Positions 1-8,226 of a stretch of 59,851 bases of DNA are shown in pieces (position 1 is the first letter of the stretch; each line of letters begins with the position of its first letter). The notes under the pieces are model-generated. The model searched no databases. It saw nothing but the letters and a program-made list of their open reading frames with translations, and had not been told where the DNA came from. The translations under genes and the position numbers were made by a program. The stretch is from an uncultured Prevotella sp. (GTDB lineage Bacteria > Bacteroidota > Bacteroidia > Bacteroidales > Bacteroidaceae): NCBI GenBank assembly GCA_900315765.1, contig ONAK01000007.1, positions 1-59,851 of the forward strand, in the 5' to 3' direction.

Positions 1-248
1 ATGATGTACATGCCCGTAAGACAGCCCATCGGACCAACGTAAACCACATCGTCCTTGACCTCGCTGTTGCGGAACCAAGTGGCCATCAGATGCTCCAGGC
101 TGTGGATAGCAGCAGGGGCAACGGCAGGCTCCTTGTTGGGTTCGGTAATGCGCAAATCAAAGGTAGTAAACCCCTTATCCTCGCGCGAAACATAAATCCC
201 CGGCTTCAGCCGTGTATGATCAATTGTAAAACTTTGTATTACTTCCAT
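1..248 (-). CDS. luxS: S-ribosylhomocysteine lyase LuxS (N-terminal part, runs off the window)
   Basis: LuxS splits S-ribosylhomocysteine into homocysteine and DPD, the precursor of autoinducer-2, as a cytosolic metalloenzyme. The 82 visible residues begin [17 protein letters not shown] and include DLRITEPN and the metal-binding HSLEH motif (HxxEH, residues 49-53), followed by the GPMGCLTG stretch typical of the family. The start ATG is at 248 on the minus strand; the C-terminus lies outside the window. The next gene upstream on the same strand (mtnN) makes the LuxS substrate, so the two steps of the activated methyl cycle are neighbours, separated by about 270 bases of dispersed repeats. Identity is confident; only completeness is unknown. 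Confidence 0.95.
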   Translation of the reverse strand, partial: MEVIQSFTIDHTRLKPGIYVSREDKGFTTFDLRITEPNKEPAVAPAAIHSLEHLMATWFRNSEVKDDVVYVGPMGCLTGMYI

Positions 249-315
249 ATTTTTTTATTTTAATTCATCATTCATAATTCTTGGCAGAGCCAAGCGCTCC
301 TTTCTTCTCCCCCTT

Positions 316-472
316 GTCATCTCGACCAAGCGATTTTTCTTCCTCTTGTCATCTCGACCAAGCGATAGCGCGTGGAGAGATCTCATGAAATGCGCCCAAA
401 GGGCGCAAGCGGCAAGCCGCAGAGATTCCTCGACTACGCTCGGAATGACAAGTGGGGGTAGTACGCTCGGAA
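316..472. repeat. Dispersed GTCAT/ATGAC intergenic repeat, copy 1 (compound)
   Basis: Between luxS and mtnN lie two tandem left ends (TTGTCATCTCGACCAAGCG), a GGAGAGATCTC core and two right ends of the type CTACGCTCGGAATGACAA. The ends are inverted relative to each other, so the unit could fold as a hairpin. Related copies are at 1166-1272 and 11170-11201. No coding potential is evident; an ORF across this stretch is low-complexity and not credible. Confidence 0.6.
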
Positions 473-521
473 TGACAACGGGGGTGGACCCTTTCACCTT
501 TTCACCCTTTCACCTTTTCAC

Positions 522-1151
522 CTACAGGCTTTCGATGAACGTTTTGGTGGTGAGGAATGACTTCTCGGCGACGGAGCCCCAGAAGTCGTGATACTGCGAG
601 GCATCAGTGTCGCGCAGGGGGATATCGCTGATAACGCGGAACGAGATGAATGGCACCTTGTAGATGTGGCACACCTGCGCGATGGCACAGCTCTCCATAT
701 CTACCGCCTTGGCCTCGGGGAAGTGGCCTACAATCTCGCGCATCTTGTCTTTCGAATCCACAAACCAGTCGCCAGTAACAATCAGTCCTGGCTTGGCACC
801 TGTCAGCTGGGCTTTCTCCAGCAGATACGGGTCGGCCTGATAGCGGGCAGGCAAGCCCTGCACCTGACCAAAAACGGTGCTTTCGTCGATGGCATAGCCA
901 CAATACACATCGTGGTATGTGAGTTCTGAGCTTACCACCACGTCCTGCAGGTTGATGTCATCACCATTGCCACCAGCACATCCGCTGGAGATGATGCAGT
1001 CGGGTTTGTACTGACGAATCATCTCTACCGTCTGGATAGCAGCATTGACGGTGGCGATACCACTCTTCTGCAGAATCACTTTATCTTCTGGGAATAATGG
1101 ACGGAGCTGCTTCAACTCCTTATCCATCGCAACAATCATTCCTATTTTCAT
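522..1151 (-). CDS. mtnN: 5'-methylthioadenosine/S-adenosylhomocysteine nucleosidase
   Basis: This enzyme (Pfs) removes adenine from S-adenosylhomocysteine and methylthioadenosine, giving S-ribosylhomocysteine for LuxS and methylthioribose for salvage. The 209-residue protein starts MKIGMIVAMDKELKQL as in the family, has a glycine-rich SSGCAGG stretch near residue 57, and has VDMESCAIAQ near residue 150, where the conserved Glu binds the ribose. RVISDIP near residue 173 contains the catalytic Asp of the nucleosidase family. The length matches the usual 210-230 residues. It lies upstream of luxS on the same strand, consistent with AI-2 synthesis, although repeats separate the two. Confidence 0.95.
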   Translation of the reverse strand: MKIGMIVAMDKELKQLRPLFPEDKVILQKSGIATVNAAIQTVEMIRQYKPDCIISSGCAGGNGDDINLQDVVVSSELTYHDVYCGYAIDESTVFGQVQGLPARYQADPYLLEKAQLTGAKPGLIVTGDWFVDSKDKMREIVGHFPEAKAVDMESCAIAQVCHIYKVPFISFRVISDIPLRDTDASQYHDFWGSVAEKSFLTTKTFIESL

Positions 1152-1165
1152 ATATTAAACATTTT

Positions 1166-1272
1166 TGTCATTTCGACTAAGCGCGCTCGAGCTCTGCTCG
1201 CTTGCTACCAAAGGGACGCAAGAAGCGCATGGAGAAATCTCATGAGATGTCTCGACTACGCTCGACATGACA
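1166..1272. repeat. Dispersed GTCAT/ATGAC intergenic repeat, copy 2
   Basis: This copy begins TTGTCATTTCGACTAAGCG, carries GGAGAAATCTC in the middle and ends CTACGCTCGACATGACAG, so its ends are inverted copies of one another. It sits between mtnN and the RNA methyltransferase gene and overlaps the last codons of the latter (stop near 1256-1258). It is probably a small non-autonomous mobile or structural repeat; no transposase is nearby. Confidence 0.65.
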
Positions 1273-2071
1273 GCGTGGAACGCTGGCGGACGGCCTCGTA
1301 CATCAGGATGGCAGCTGAGACACTCACGTTCAGCGAATCAAGTCGGCCCAGCATTGGTATGCGGATGTGGGCATCGGCAGCCTCGCGCCACTGATTGGTC
1401 AAGCCCGTACTCTCCGTACCCATCACGATGGCTGTGCCCTGAGTCATGTCGTAATCGTAATACTCGTACGAATCCTGCAGCTGAGCTGTAAGAATCTTGA
1501 TACCATGCTCCTTGAGAAATGCGATGCACTCCTGCGAGGTGCATACAGCAGTAGGCACGCAGAACACACCACCAATGCTGGCACGAATCAGGTTGGGGTT
1601 ATACATGTCGGTAAGCGGGTCGCACACGATGACAGCATCTACGCCTGCAGCCTCGGCCGAGCGCAGAATGGCACCCAGGTTGCCTGGTTTCTCAACGCTC
1701 TCAAGCACTACAACAAGCGGAGCTTGTTTTTGGAGGAAGGAGGAGGGAGGAAGGAGTAAGGAAGATAAACTGTGGTCCTTGCACTTTACTACAGCAATAA
1801 CCCCTTCGGTGCTACCTCTGTAAGCCATCTTCTCATATACTTGTGATGTTACGAGAATATCAGAAGATGATATCTCCTTCGTCCTTCCTCCTTCGTCCTT
1901 CCTCCTAAACATTTCCACCACCTCATAGCCACACGCTTTGCAATGCTCAATCTCGCGCTGACCTTCAACCACAAAGAGTCCCTCCTCACGGCGGAGTGAG
2001 GACTTCTGCTGGAGGGCTACCACATGTTTTATTCTGGCGTTCTGTACGCTTGTAATAATCGTTTCTTCCAT
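1256..2071 (-). CDS. TrmH/SpoU-family RNA 2'-O-methyltransferase
   Basis: SpoU-family enzymes methylate the 2'-hydroxyl of a ribose in rRNA or tRNA using a knotted SAM-binding fold. The 271-residue protein has an N-terminal substrate-binding region (ITSVQNARIKHVVALQ, GLFVVEGQREIEH) and the three SpoU motifs: ESVEKPGNLGAILRSAEA, IVMGTESTGL and IRIPMLGRLDSLNVSVSAA. The start is ATG 2071: a -7 box (minus strand, 2082-2089) lies just upstream, so longer in-frame versions reaching past 2100 would begin before the promoter. Two low-complexity GA/CT-rich stretches (1732-1762 and 1875-1908) sit inside the gene and encode Ser/Lys-rich loops. The C-terminus overlaps a dispersed repeat. Which nucleotide is modified cannot be told. 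Confidence 0.9.
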   Translation of the reverse strand: MEETIITSVQNARIKHVVALQQKSSLRREEGLFVVEGQREIEHCKACGYEVVEMFRRKDEGGRTKEISSSDILVTSQVYEKMAYRGSTEGVIAVVKCKDHSLSSLLLPPSSFLQKQAPLVVVLESVEKPGNLGAILRSAEAAGVDAVIVCDPLTDMYNPNLIRASIGGVFCVPTAVCTSQECIAFLKEHGIKILTAQLQDSYEYYDYDMTQGTAIVMGTESTGLTNQWREAADAHIRIPMLGRLDSLNVSVSAAILMYEAVRQRSTLSCRA

Positions 2072-2081
2072 ATTTTTGCTG

Positions 2082-2089
2082 CAAAGATA
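2082..2089 (-). promoter_or_regulatory. -7 box (TATCTTTG) of the RNA methyltransferase gene
   Basis: On the minus strand the sequence reads TATCTTTGCAGC about ten bases before the ATG at 2071, a standard Bacteroidetes -7 element. It fixes the start of the methyltransferase gene. Confidence 0.7.
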
Positions 2090-2098
2090 CAAATTTTT

Positions 2099-2128
2099 GG
2101 CACGGATTACGCGGATTACACGGATTTT
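2099..2128. repeat. ACACGGATT-type dispersed repeat, short copy
   Basis: Three closely spaced CACGGATT-like units occur in the divergent intergenic region. Longer relatives of the same motif lie at 14604-14651, 14701-14747 and 24974-25017. Confidence 0.5.
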
Positions 2129-2131
2129 TTT

Positions 2132-2160
2132 TAATTTTGCAGGCAAATTAAATAATTTGC
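2132..2160 (+). promoter_or_regulatory. Probable -7 box and palindrome upstream of the YfhO-like gene
   Basis: TAATTTTG at 2132-2139 fits a -7 box for the plus-strand gene. It is followed at 2143-2160 by the inverted repeat GCAAATTA/TAATTTGC, which would form a small hairpin at the 5' end of the transcript or act as an operator. Confidence 0.4.
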
Positions 2161-2165
2161 AAGTT

Positions 2166-4658
2166 ATGACATTACTGAAAAAATGGCTGCCCGATATGTT
2201 GGCAGTATTGTTATTTGCCGTTCTGGCCTTCGCTTACTTCTTCCCTGCTGATATCGAGGGGCGCATTCTTTATCGCCACGATGCATCAGCTGGACGTGGT
2301 GCAGGTCAGGAGAGTGTAGAGTATCAGCAGAAAACGGGTGAGCGCACTCGCTGGACAAACGCCTTGTTCGGAGGTATGCCTACCTACCAGATGGCACCAT
2401 CATACAAATCAACCGACAAACTTGGTTCGATGATCAAGATTTACCACCTGTTCTTGCCTGAGAATGTGTGGTATGTGTTTGCCTACCTGCTGGGATTCTA
2501 TATCCTGCTGCGTGCATTCGATTTCCGTCAGCATCTGGCAGCACTGGGTTCCATCATCTGGGCGTTCAGCACCTATTTCCTGATTATCATCGCTGCAGGA
2601 CACATCTGGAAGGTGTGGGCGCTGGCTTATCTGCCACCACTGATAGCCGGACTGGTGCTGGCCTATCGCGGCAAATACCTGTGGGGATTCCTGCTCACAG
2701 CCATTTTCACGGCTTTCGAGATTAATGCCAACCACGTGCAGATGACCTATTATTATCTGTTCATCATCCTTGCGATGGTGATAGCCTGGCTGGTAGATGC
2801 CATCCGAAAGAAGCAATATGTTCACTTTGCCAAGGCCACAGGGGTGAGTATCGCTGGTGCTGCCATTGGCGTATGCATCAACTTGAGTACCCTCTACCAC
2901 ACCTGGCAGTACGGTCAGGAGTCAATGCGTGGAAAGAGCGAACTTGTGAAGAAGAACTCTGCCAACCAGACCAACAGCGGTCTGGAGCGCGACTATATCA
3001 CCCAGTGGAGCTATGGCATCGACGAGACCTGGACACTGCTTGTGCCAAACACCAAGGGCGGTGCATCGGTACCTATGTCGGAGAGCAAAATCGCGATGGA
3101 GAAGGCCGATCCTAATTACGAGAGCATCTATCAGCAGATAGGTCAGTATTGGGGCGAGCAGCCTGGCACCAGCGGTCCTGTTTACGTGGGCGCTTTTGTC
3201 ATGATGCTCTTCATTCTGGGCTTGTTCATCGTGAAGGGTCCGATGAAGTGGGCACTGCTGGCAGTAACCATACTGTCGATACTCCTGTCGTGGGGTAGAA
3301 ACTTCATGGGCTTCACCGATTTCTTCCTCGACTATGTACCTATGTATTCCAAGTTCCGTACGGTGGCATCGATATTGGTCATCGCCGAGTTCACCATTCC
3401 GCTGCTCGCTATGATGGCGCTGAAGAAGTTCCTCGATGAGCCTGAGATGATGAAACCACGTATGAAGTTTGTGGGCATAAGCTTCCTGCTTACGGGTGGC
3501 ATCGCATTGTTGTTCTCTATGATGCCATCAATGTTCTTCGACAGCTTTATCTCTTCGAGCGAGATGCGCGCACTGAGCACACTGCCTCAGGAGCATATCG
3601 CCCCACTTACAAGCAATCTTATCGAGATGCGTAAGGCTGTGTTCACCAGCGACGCCATGCGCTCGTTCTATATCATCCTGGTTGGCACAGGTGTGCTGTT
3701 GGCCATGACCTTCGGAAAGCTCAAGAAGGAGTATGGCGTGGGTATCATTCTGGTGCTCTGTCTGGTAGACCTCTGGACGGTTAACAAGCGCTATCTTAAC
3801 GACGATATGTTTGTGCCACAGAGCGAGCGCGATGCGCCACAGCAGATGTCGCAGACTGACGAGCTGATTCTGCGCGACAAGACACTTGATTATCGCGTGC
3901 TGAATCTGGCATCAAACACCTTCAACGAGAACGAGACATCTTACTATCATAAGAGCATCGGAGGCTATCACGCTGCCAAGCTGCGCCGCTATCAGGAGAT
4001 GATAGAGCAGTATATCTCGCCTGAGATGCAGGCCACCATGACTGCTGTGGCAGAGGCTGGAGGCGATATGACTCAGTTTAAGGGCGATAGCATCTGTCCT
4101 GTGCTCAACATGCTCAACACGCGCTACTTTATCTTCCCACTTCAGGGCGGACAAACGGTTCCTCTGCAGAACCCATACGCCTTTGGAAATGCCTGGTTTG
4201 TCGACAAGGTGAGCTATGCCAAGAATGCCAACGAGGAGATTCTTGCTGTTGGCAAGATCAATCTGCGCCACGAGGCTGTGGCTGATGAGAAGTTCAAGGC
4301 TCAGCTTGGCGATGGTGTTGCTCAGGACACACTGAGCATGGTTACCATCAAGACCTATGAGCCCAACCAGCTTACCTACGAGGTAAACTCTGGCAAGGGT
4401 GGAGTAGTGGTGTTCTCTGAGATTTATTACCCAGGCTGGACTGCCACCATCGATGGCGAGCCTGCCGAGTTGGGTAGGGTAGACTATATTCTGCGTGCCC
4501 TCAGCGTAAAGCCTGGTAAACACGAGGTGGTTCTCAGCTTCTTCCCCAAGTCGGTTGATACCACTGAGACCATCGCCTATCTGGCCTACGTCATCCTGCT
4601 CTTGGTAGTAGGTGGCGCCCTGTTTATGGCCTATCGTCGCCGACAAAAGAATAGTTAG
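2166..4658 (+). CDS. YfhO-like multi-pass membrane protein
   Basis: The product is a large inner-membrane protein of 830 residues. It has an N-terminal membrane segment (LAVLLFAVLAFAYFF), a non-membrane stretch with TNALFGGMPTYQ, many further membrane segments to about residue 540, a long non-membrane C-terminal half and a last membrane segment before the basic tail AYRRRQKNS. This layout fits the YfhO family, which is related to GT-C glycosyltransferases and in Gram-positives helps glycosylate lipoteichoic acid; the substrate in Bacteroidetes is not known to me. The ATG at 2166 follows a -7 box at 2132. The stop codon is one base before the fkp start, so the two are probably co-transcribed, in keeping with an envelope or glycan role. 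Confidence 0.75.
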   Translation: MTLLKKWLPDMLAVLLFAVLAFAYFFPADIEGRILYRHDASAGRGAGQESVEYQQKTGERTRWTNALFGGMPTYQMAPSYKSTDKLGSMIKIYHLFLPENVWYVFAYLLGFYILLRAFDFRQHLAALGSIIWAFSTYFLIIIAAGHIWKVWALAYLPPLIAGLVLAYRGKYLWGFLLTAIFTAFEINANHVQMTYYYLFIILAMVIAWLVDAIRKKQYVHFAKATGVSIAGAAIGVCINLSTLYHTWQYGQESMRGKSELVKKNSANQTNSGLERDYITQWSYGIDETWTLLVPNTKGGASVPMSESKIAMEKADPNYESIYQQIGQYWGEQPGTSGPVYVGAFVMMLFILGLFIVKGPMKWALLAVTILSILLSWGRNFMGFTDFFLDYVPMYSKFRTVASILVIAEFTIPLLAMMALKKFLDEPEMMKPRMKFVGISFLLTGGIALLFSMMPSMFFDSFISSSEMRALSTLPQEHIAPLTSNLIEMRKAVFTSDAMRSFYIILVGTGVLLAMTFGKLKKEYGVGIILVLCLVDLWTVNKRYLNDDMFVPQSERDAPQQMSQTDELILRDKTLDYRVLNLASNTFNENETSYYHKSIGGYHAAKLRRYQEMIEQYISPEMQATMTAVAEAGGDMTQFKGDSICPVLNMLNTRYFIFPLQGGQTVPLQNPYAFGNAWFVDKVSYAKNANEEILAVGKINLRHEAVADEKFKAQLGDGVAQDTLSMVTIKTYEPNQLTYEVNSGKGGVVVFSEIYYPGWTATIDGEPAELGRVDYILRALSVKPGKHEVVLSFFPKSVDTTETIAYLAYVILLLVVGGALFMAYRRRQKNS

Positions 4659-4659
4659 T

Positions 4660-7338
4660 ATGAAAAAGCTCCTTTCCTTGCCACCGAATCTGGTGGATAG
4701 TTTTCACGATGTAACAGGACTCAGTCGCGAGGAGTACTTCTGTACCAACGACCCTGTTGGGCATAAGTTGGGTAGTGGCGGAGGCACTACTTGGCTGCTG
4801 CAAGCCTGTATGACGGTAGAGGATGGCGAGTCGCTCAGCGAGTGGCTGCCGCGCGAAAAGCGCATCCTTCTGCACGCTGGCGGACAGAGTCGTCGCCTGC
4901 CATCTTACGCCCCTTCTGGCAAGATACTTACCCCAGTGCCAGTGTTCCGCTGGGAGCGTGGTCAGCGCCTTTCTCAGGATTTGCTGAGTCTGCAACTGCC
5001 CCTTTACGAGCAGATGATGCAGATGGCTCCTGAGCGCATCCACACCATGGTGGTTAGTGGCGATGTGCTGGTGCGCACGTCGCAACCCCTGCAGCCCATA
5101 CCTGATGCCGATGTGGTGTGCTACGGTCTTTGGCTCGATGCCTCCGTGGCCAAGAACCACGGCGTGTTCGTCAGCTCGCGCAAGTCGCCGTCGGTATTGA
5201 AGCACATGTTGCAGAAGCCAAGCATCGAGACATTGAACGAGATTCAGAAGGATCATTATTATCTTACAGATATCGGCATCTGGCTACTCAGCGATAAAGC
5301 CGTTGAGTTGCTGGCCAAAAAATCAATGGCAGACAGTAATCTCTCACCTCTCACCTCTCACCCCTCATCTCTCAAAGAGTACGATTTGTATTCCGAGTTC
5401 GGCTGTGCGCTTGGCACTGACCCCTCGATGCCTGATGACGATTTGAAGGATTTGAAGGTGGCTATCGTACCTTTGCAGGGTGGCGAGTTCTACCACTTTG
5501 GTACCTCGCGCGAGATGATTTCGTCTACACTTCGCATTCAGAATCTGGTTAACGATCAGCGCGAGATTATGCACCACGGTCGTAAGCCTCACCCCAGCAT
5601 CTTTGTGCAGAATGCCATCTGCAAGTTCCGCTTTACTGAGGAGAATACAAATATCTGGATAGAAAACAGCTATGTGGGCGAGGGGTGGACCCTTACTCAC
5701 GATAACATCATAACAGGCGTTCCTGAGAACGATTGGAAACTCCATCTGGCTCCTGGCGAGTGTATCGATGTGGTGCCCATTGGCGATAAAGAGTTCGCCA
5801 TCCGCCGCTATCATATCGACGATAAGTTTGCAGGCCCCGAGCAGCAGAAGCAGCAATTCCCACTAGTAGAAAATCTTGCAGGGCTAGCCGATCTAGCCCG
5901 GCTAGACATGCTAGCCGCTCGGCTGATCTCAGCCGAGGAAATCTCAACAGAGGCTAATCTGCATCGTCTCTTCGCCCAGCGCAAGGCTTTCCGCAAACTC
6001 AACTGGAGCGCCCTGGCTGAGAACTGGACACACAGCGTGTTCTATCAGCTCGACTTGGCTGATGCCAAGCGCGAGTTTGAAGAGCTGCATATACCCATGC
6101 CTGCGCCACTCAGCGACGAGGCGCCACTTATGACTCGCATCCACGATGCCATGTTCCGTGGCGAGAGCGACAAGGCCTTCAGCCTCCTGCGCGAGGGATT
6201 GCTCGACACTGATGCCAAGCCTCAGGTGCCGAGTCTCAGCGTAGCTGACGATCAGATTGTCTGGGGCCGCTCGCCTGTTCGTATCGACATCGCTGGTGGA
6301 TGGACAGACACACCACCATACTGTCTGATGGAGGGTGGAAACGTTATCAATCTGGCCATCGAACTGAATGGTCAGCCCCCATTGCAGGCCTATATCCGTC
6401 CTTCAAAGGAGTTGAGAATCGTGCTTCGCAGTATCGACCTTGGTGCGATGGAGGTGGTGGAAACCAACGAGCAACTGCTCGACTTTATGCACGTAGGCTC
6501 GCCCTTCTCTATACCCAAAGCAGCCTTAGTACTGGCAGGCTTTGGAAATCAGAACTCTCTCATCTCCCAGCTTGAGGCCTTCGGCTCTGGCATCGAGATT
6601 ACCCTTCTCTCTGCCATTCCTGCAGGTAGCGGACTGGGCACCAGCAGCATTCTTGCTGCCACCGTGCTTGGCGCGCTTAACGACTTCTGCGGATTGGGCT
6701 GGGATAAGAACGAGATAGGTCATCGCACGCTCATGCTCGAACAGATGCTCACCACAGGAGGTGGCTGGCAGGATCAGTTTGGTGGTGTGCTTGGTGGTGT
6801 GAAACTGTTGCAAACGGGTAGGGGCTTTGAGCAGAATCCTCAGGTGCGCTGGTTGCCCTCCGACCTCTGGACGCAACCCGAGTATCGCCCATGCCACCTA
6901 TTATATTATACAGGCATCACGCGTACAGCCAAGAGTATTCTGGCTGAGATTGTGCGCCGTATGTTCTTGAATCATGGCGACGAGTTGCGCCTGCTCCGAC
7001 AGATGAAGGAGCACACCCTCGATATGTACGAGGCTATCCAGCAGAACGACTTTGTGCGTATGGGACAGCTGGTGCGCACGACGTGGACTCAGAATCAGCT
7101 GATTGACTCTGGATCAAATCCAGAACCCGTTGAGGCCCTGACGCGCCTGATTGACGACCTCTGCTTAGGCTACAAACTGCCAGGCGCAGGTGGTGGAGGC
7201 TACCTCTACATGATAGCCAAGGATCCTGAGGCTGCAGCGCGCATCAAACAGATTCTTACAGATAATAGTACGCGCAAGAATGCCCGATTTGTAGATATGA
7301 CGCTCTCAACAACAGGCTTGCAAATCAGTAGAAGTTGA
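4660..7338 (+). CDS. fkp: Bifunctional L-fucokinase / GDP-L-fucose pyrophosphorylase
   Basis: Fkp salvages free L-fucose, phosphorylating it and coupling it to GTP to give GDP-fucose for surface glycans. The 892-residue protein has an N-terminal nucleotidyltransferase half (SGGGTTWLL at 39-47, GGQSRRL at 74-80) and a C-terminal GHMP kinase half (SPVRIDIAGGWTDTPPY near 536, the ATP-binding PAGSGLGTSS near 653, GAGGGG near 841). The length is close to the Bacteroides enzyme. The ATG at 4660 is one base past the stop of the YfhO-like gene; an in-frame ATG at 4612 lies within that gene and is unlikely. A CTCTCACCT tandem stretch (5341-5374) encodes a Ser/Thr/Pro-rich insertion around residues 228-238, apparently without breaking the frame. 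Confidence 0.95.
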   Translation: MKKLLSLPPNLVDSFHDVTGLSREEYFCTNDPVGHKLGSGGGTTWLLQACMTVEDGESLSEWLPREKRILLHAGGQSRRLPSYAPSGKILTPVPVFRWERGQRLSQDLLSLQLPLYEQMMQMAPERIHTMVVSGDVLVRTSQPLQPIPDADVVCYGLWLDASVAKNHGVFVSSRKSPSVLKHMLQKPSIETLNEIQKDHYYLTDIGIWLLSDKAVELLAKKSMADSNLSPLTSHPSSLKEYDLYSEFGCALGTDPSMPDDDLKDLKVAIVPLQGGEFYHFGTSREMISSTLRIQNLVNDQREIMHHGRKPHPSIFVQNAICKFRFTEENTNIWIENSYVGEGWTLTHDNIITGVPENDWKLHLAPGECIDVVPIGDKEFAIRRYHIDDKFAGPEQQKQQFPLVENLAGLADLARLDMLAARLISAEEISTEANLHRLFAQRKAFRKLNWSALAENWTHSVFYQLDLADAKREFEELHIPMPAPLSDEAPLMTRIHDAMFRGESDKAFSLLREGLLDTDAKPQVPSLSVADDQIVWGRSPVRIDIAGGWTDTPPYCLMEGGNVINLAIELNGQPPLQAYIRPSKELRIVLRSIDLGAMEVVETNEQLLDFMHVGSPFSIPKAALVLAGFGNQNSLISQLEAFGSGIEITLLSAIPAGSGLGTSSILAATVLGALNDFCGLGWDKNEIGHRTLMLEQMLTTGGGWQDQFGGVLGGVKLLQTGRGFEQNPQVRWLPSDLWTQPEYRPCHLLYYTGITRTAKSILAEIVRRMFLNHGDELRLLRQMKEHTLDMYEAIQQNDFVRMGQLVRTTWTQNQLIDSGSNPEPVEALTRLIDDLCLGYKLPGAGGGGYLYMIAKDPEAAARIKQILTDNSTRKNARFVDMTLSTTGLQISRS

Positions 7339-7356
7339 ATTTGCAAAAAAATAGAA

Positions 7357-8196
7357 ATGGAGTTTAGAACTATTGTTGATATAAACGATCCTGGTTTTAG
7401 GATTGAGCCATGCGAGGAGATGCTCTTCGTAGGATCGTGCTTTGCTGATAACATTGGTGCGCGATTCAAGGAAGAGAAGTTTCGCGCCACTGTTAATCCC
7501 TTTGGCGTGATGTACAATCCTGCCTCTATCCTCCACACCGTCGAGCGTTTGGCTCAATCAGAGCCCTCTAAGTTAGGGAGCTTGCGAACCGCCTTCTTCA
7601 CCCTTGGCACCAACCACATCTATCGCCTAAAGGAAACAGGCGAAATCGTAGACAACTGCCAGAAGCGCCCACAATCGCTTTTCAACGAAGAAGAACTCAC
7701 TGTTGACGAATGTGCCGATTACCTGCAGCGTGCCATCGACATCCTGCGCCAGCAACATCCCGATGTCCGCGTGGTGCTCACCGTTAGCCCCATTCGCTAT
7801 CGCAAATACGGCTACCATGGCTCCCAGCTCTCAAAGGCCACCTTATTGTTGGCAGTGCAGAGGATGATAAATAATTGTCAATTGTCAATTGTCAATTATC
7901 AATTATCTTATTTCCCCGCCTACGAAATCATCAACGATGAGTTGCGCGATTATCGTTTCTATGCCGAGGATATGCTCCACCCCTCGTCGCAGGCAGTGGA
8001 ATACATCTGGCAGCGACTCTCCGAGGTTTATCTCAGCGATGCTGCCAAGCAGTTCGTCAAAGAGTGGCAGCCCCTGAAAGCAGCGCTTCATCACAAGCCT
8101 TTCAATCCTGAATCGCAAGAATATCGCATATTTATGGATAAAACTATGTTAAAAATAGCAGAGTTGCAAAAAAAATATCCTAACTTTGCACTTTAA
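7357..8196 (+). CDS. GSCFA-domain protein
   Basis: The 279-residue protein carries the motif that names its family, GSCFA (residues 26-30), followed by NPFGVMYNPASI. GSCFA proteins resemble SGNH/GDSL esterases; the Ser in the motif would be the nucleophile and the DMLHPS stretch near residue 206 could supply the Asp-His pair. The substrate is unknown. It lies 18 bases after fkp and 30 before murF-alr, all on one strand, so it is probably part of an envelope-related operon. A repeat of the type CAATTGTCAATTATC (7872-7906) is read through in frame and encodes NCQLSIVNYQLS, an unusual insertion in an otherwise conserved protein. Confidence 0.85.
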   Translation: MEFRTIVDINDPGFRIEPCEEMLFVGSCFADNIGARFKEEKFRATVNPFGVMYNPASILHTVERLAQSEPSKLGSLRTAFFTLGTNHIYRLKETGEIVDNCQKRPQSLFNEEELTVDECADYLQRAIDILRQQHPDVRVVLTVSPIRYRKYGYHGSQLSKATLLLAVQRMINNCQLSIVNYQLSYFPAYEIINDELRDYRFYAEDMLHPSSQAVEYIWQRLSEVYLSDAAKQFVKEWQPLKAALHHKPFNPESQEYRIFMDKTMLKIAELQKKYPNFAL

Positions 8197-8226
8197 AAGT
8201 GTAAAGGTGAAAAATATAAAAGTGAA

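Noticed and set aside
3912-4646. 244-residue minus-strand frame opposite the YfhO-like gene
   Set aside because: It lies antisense to conserved coding sequence, with no promoter and no family pattern.
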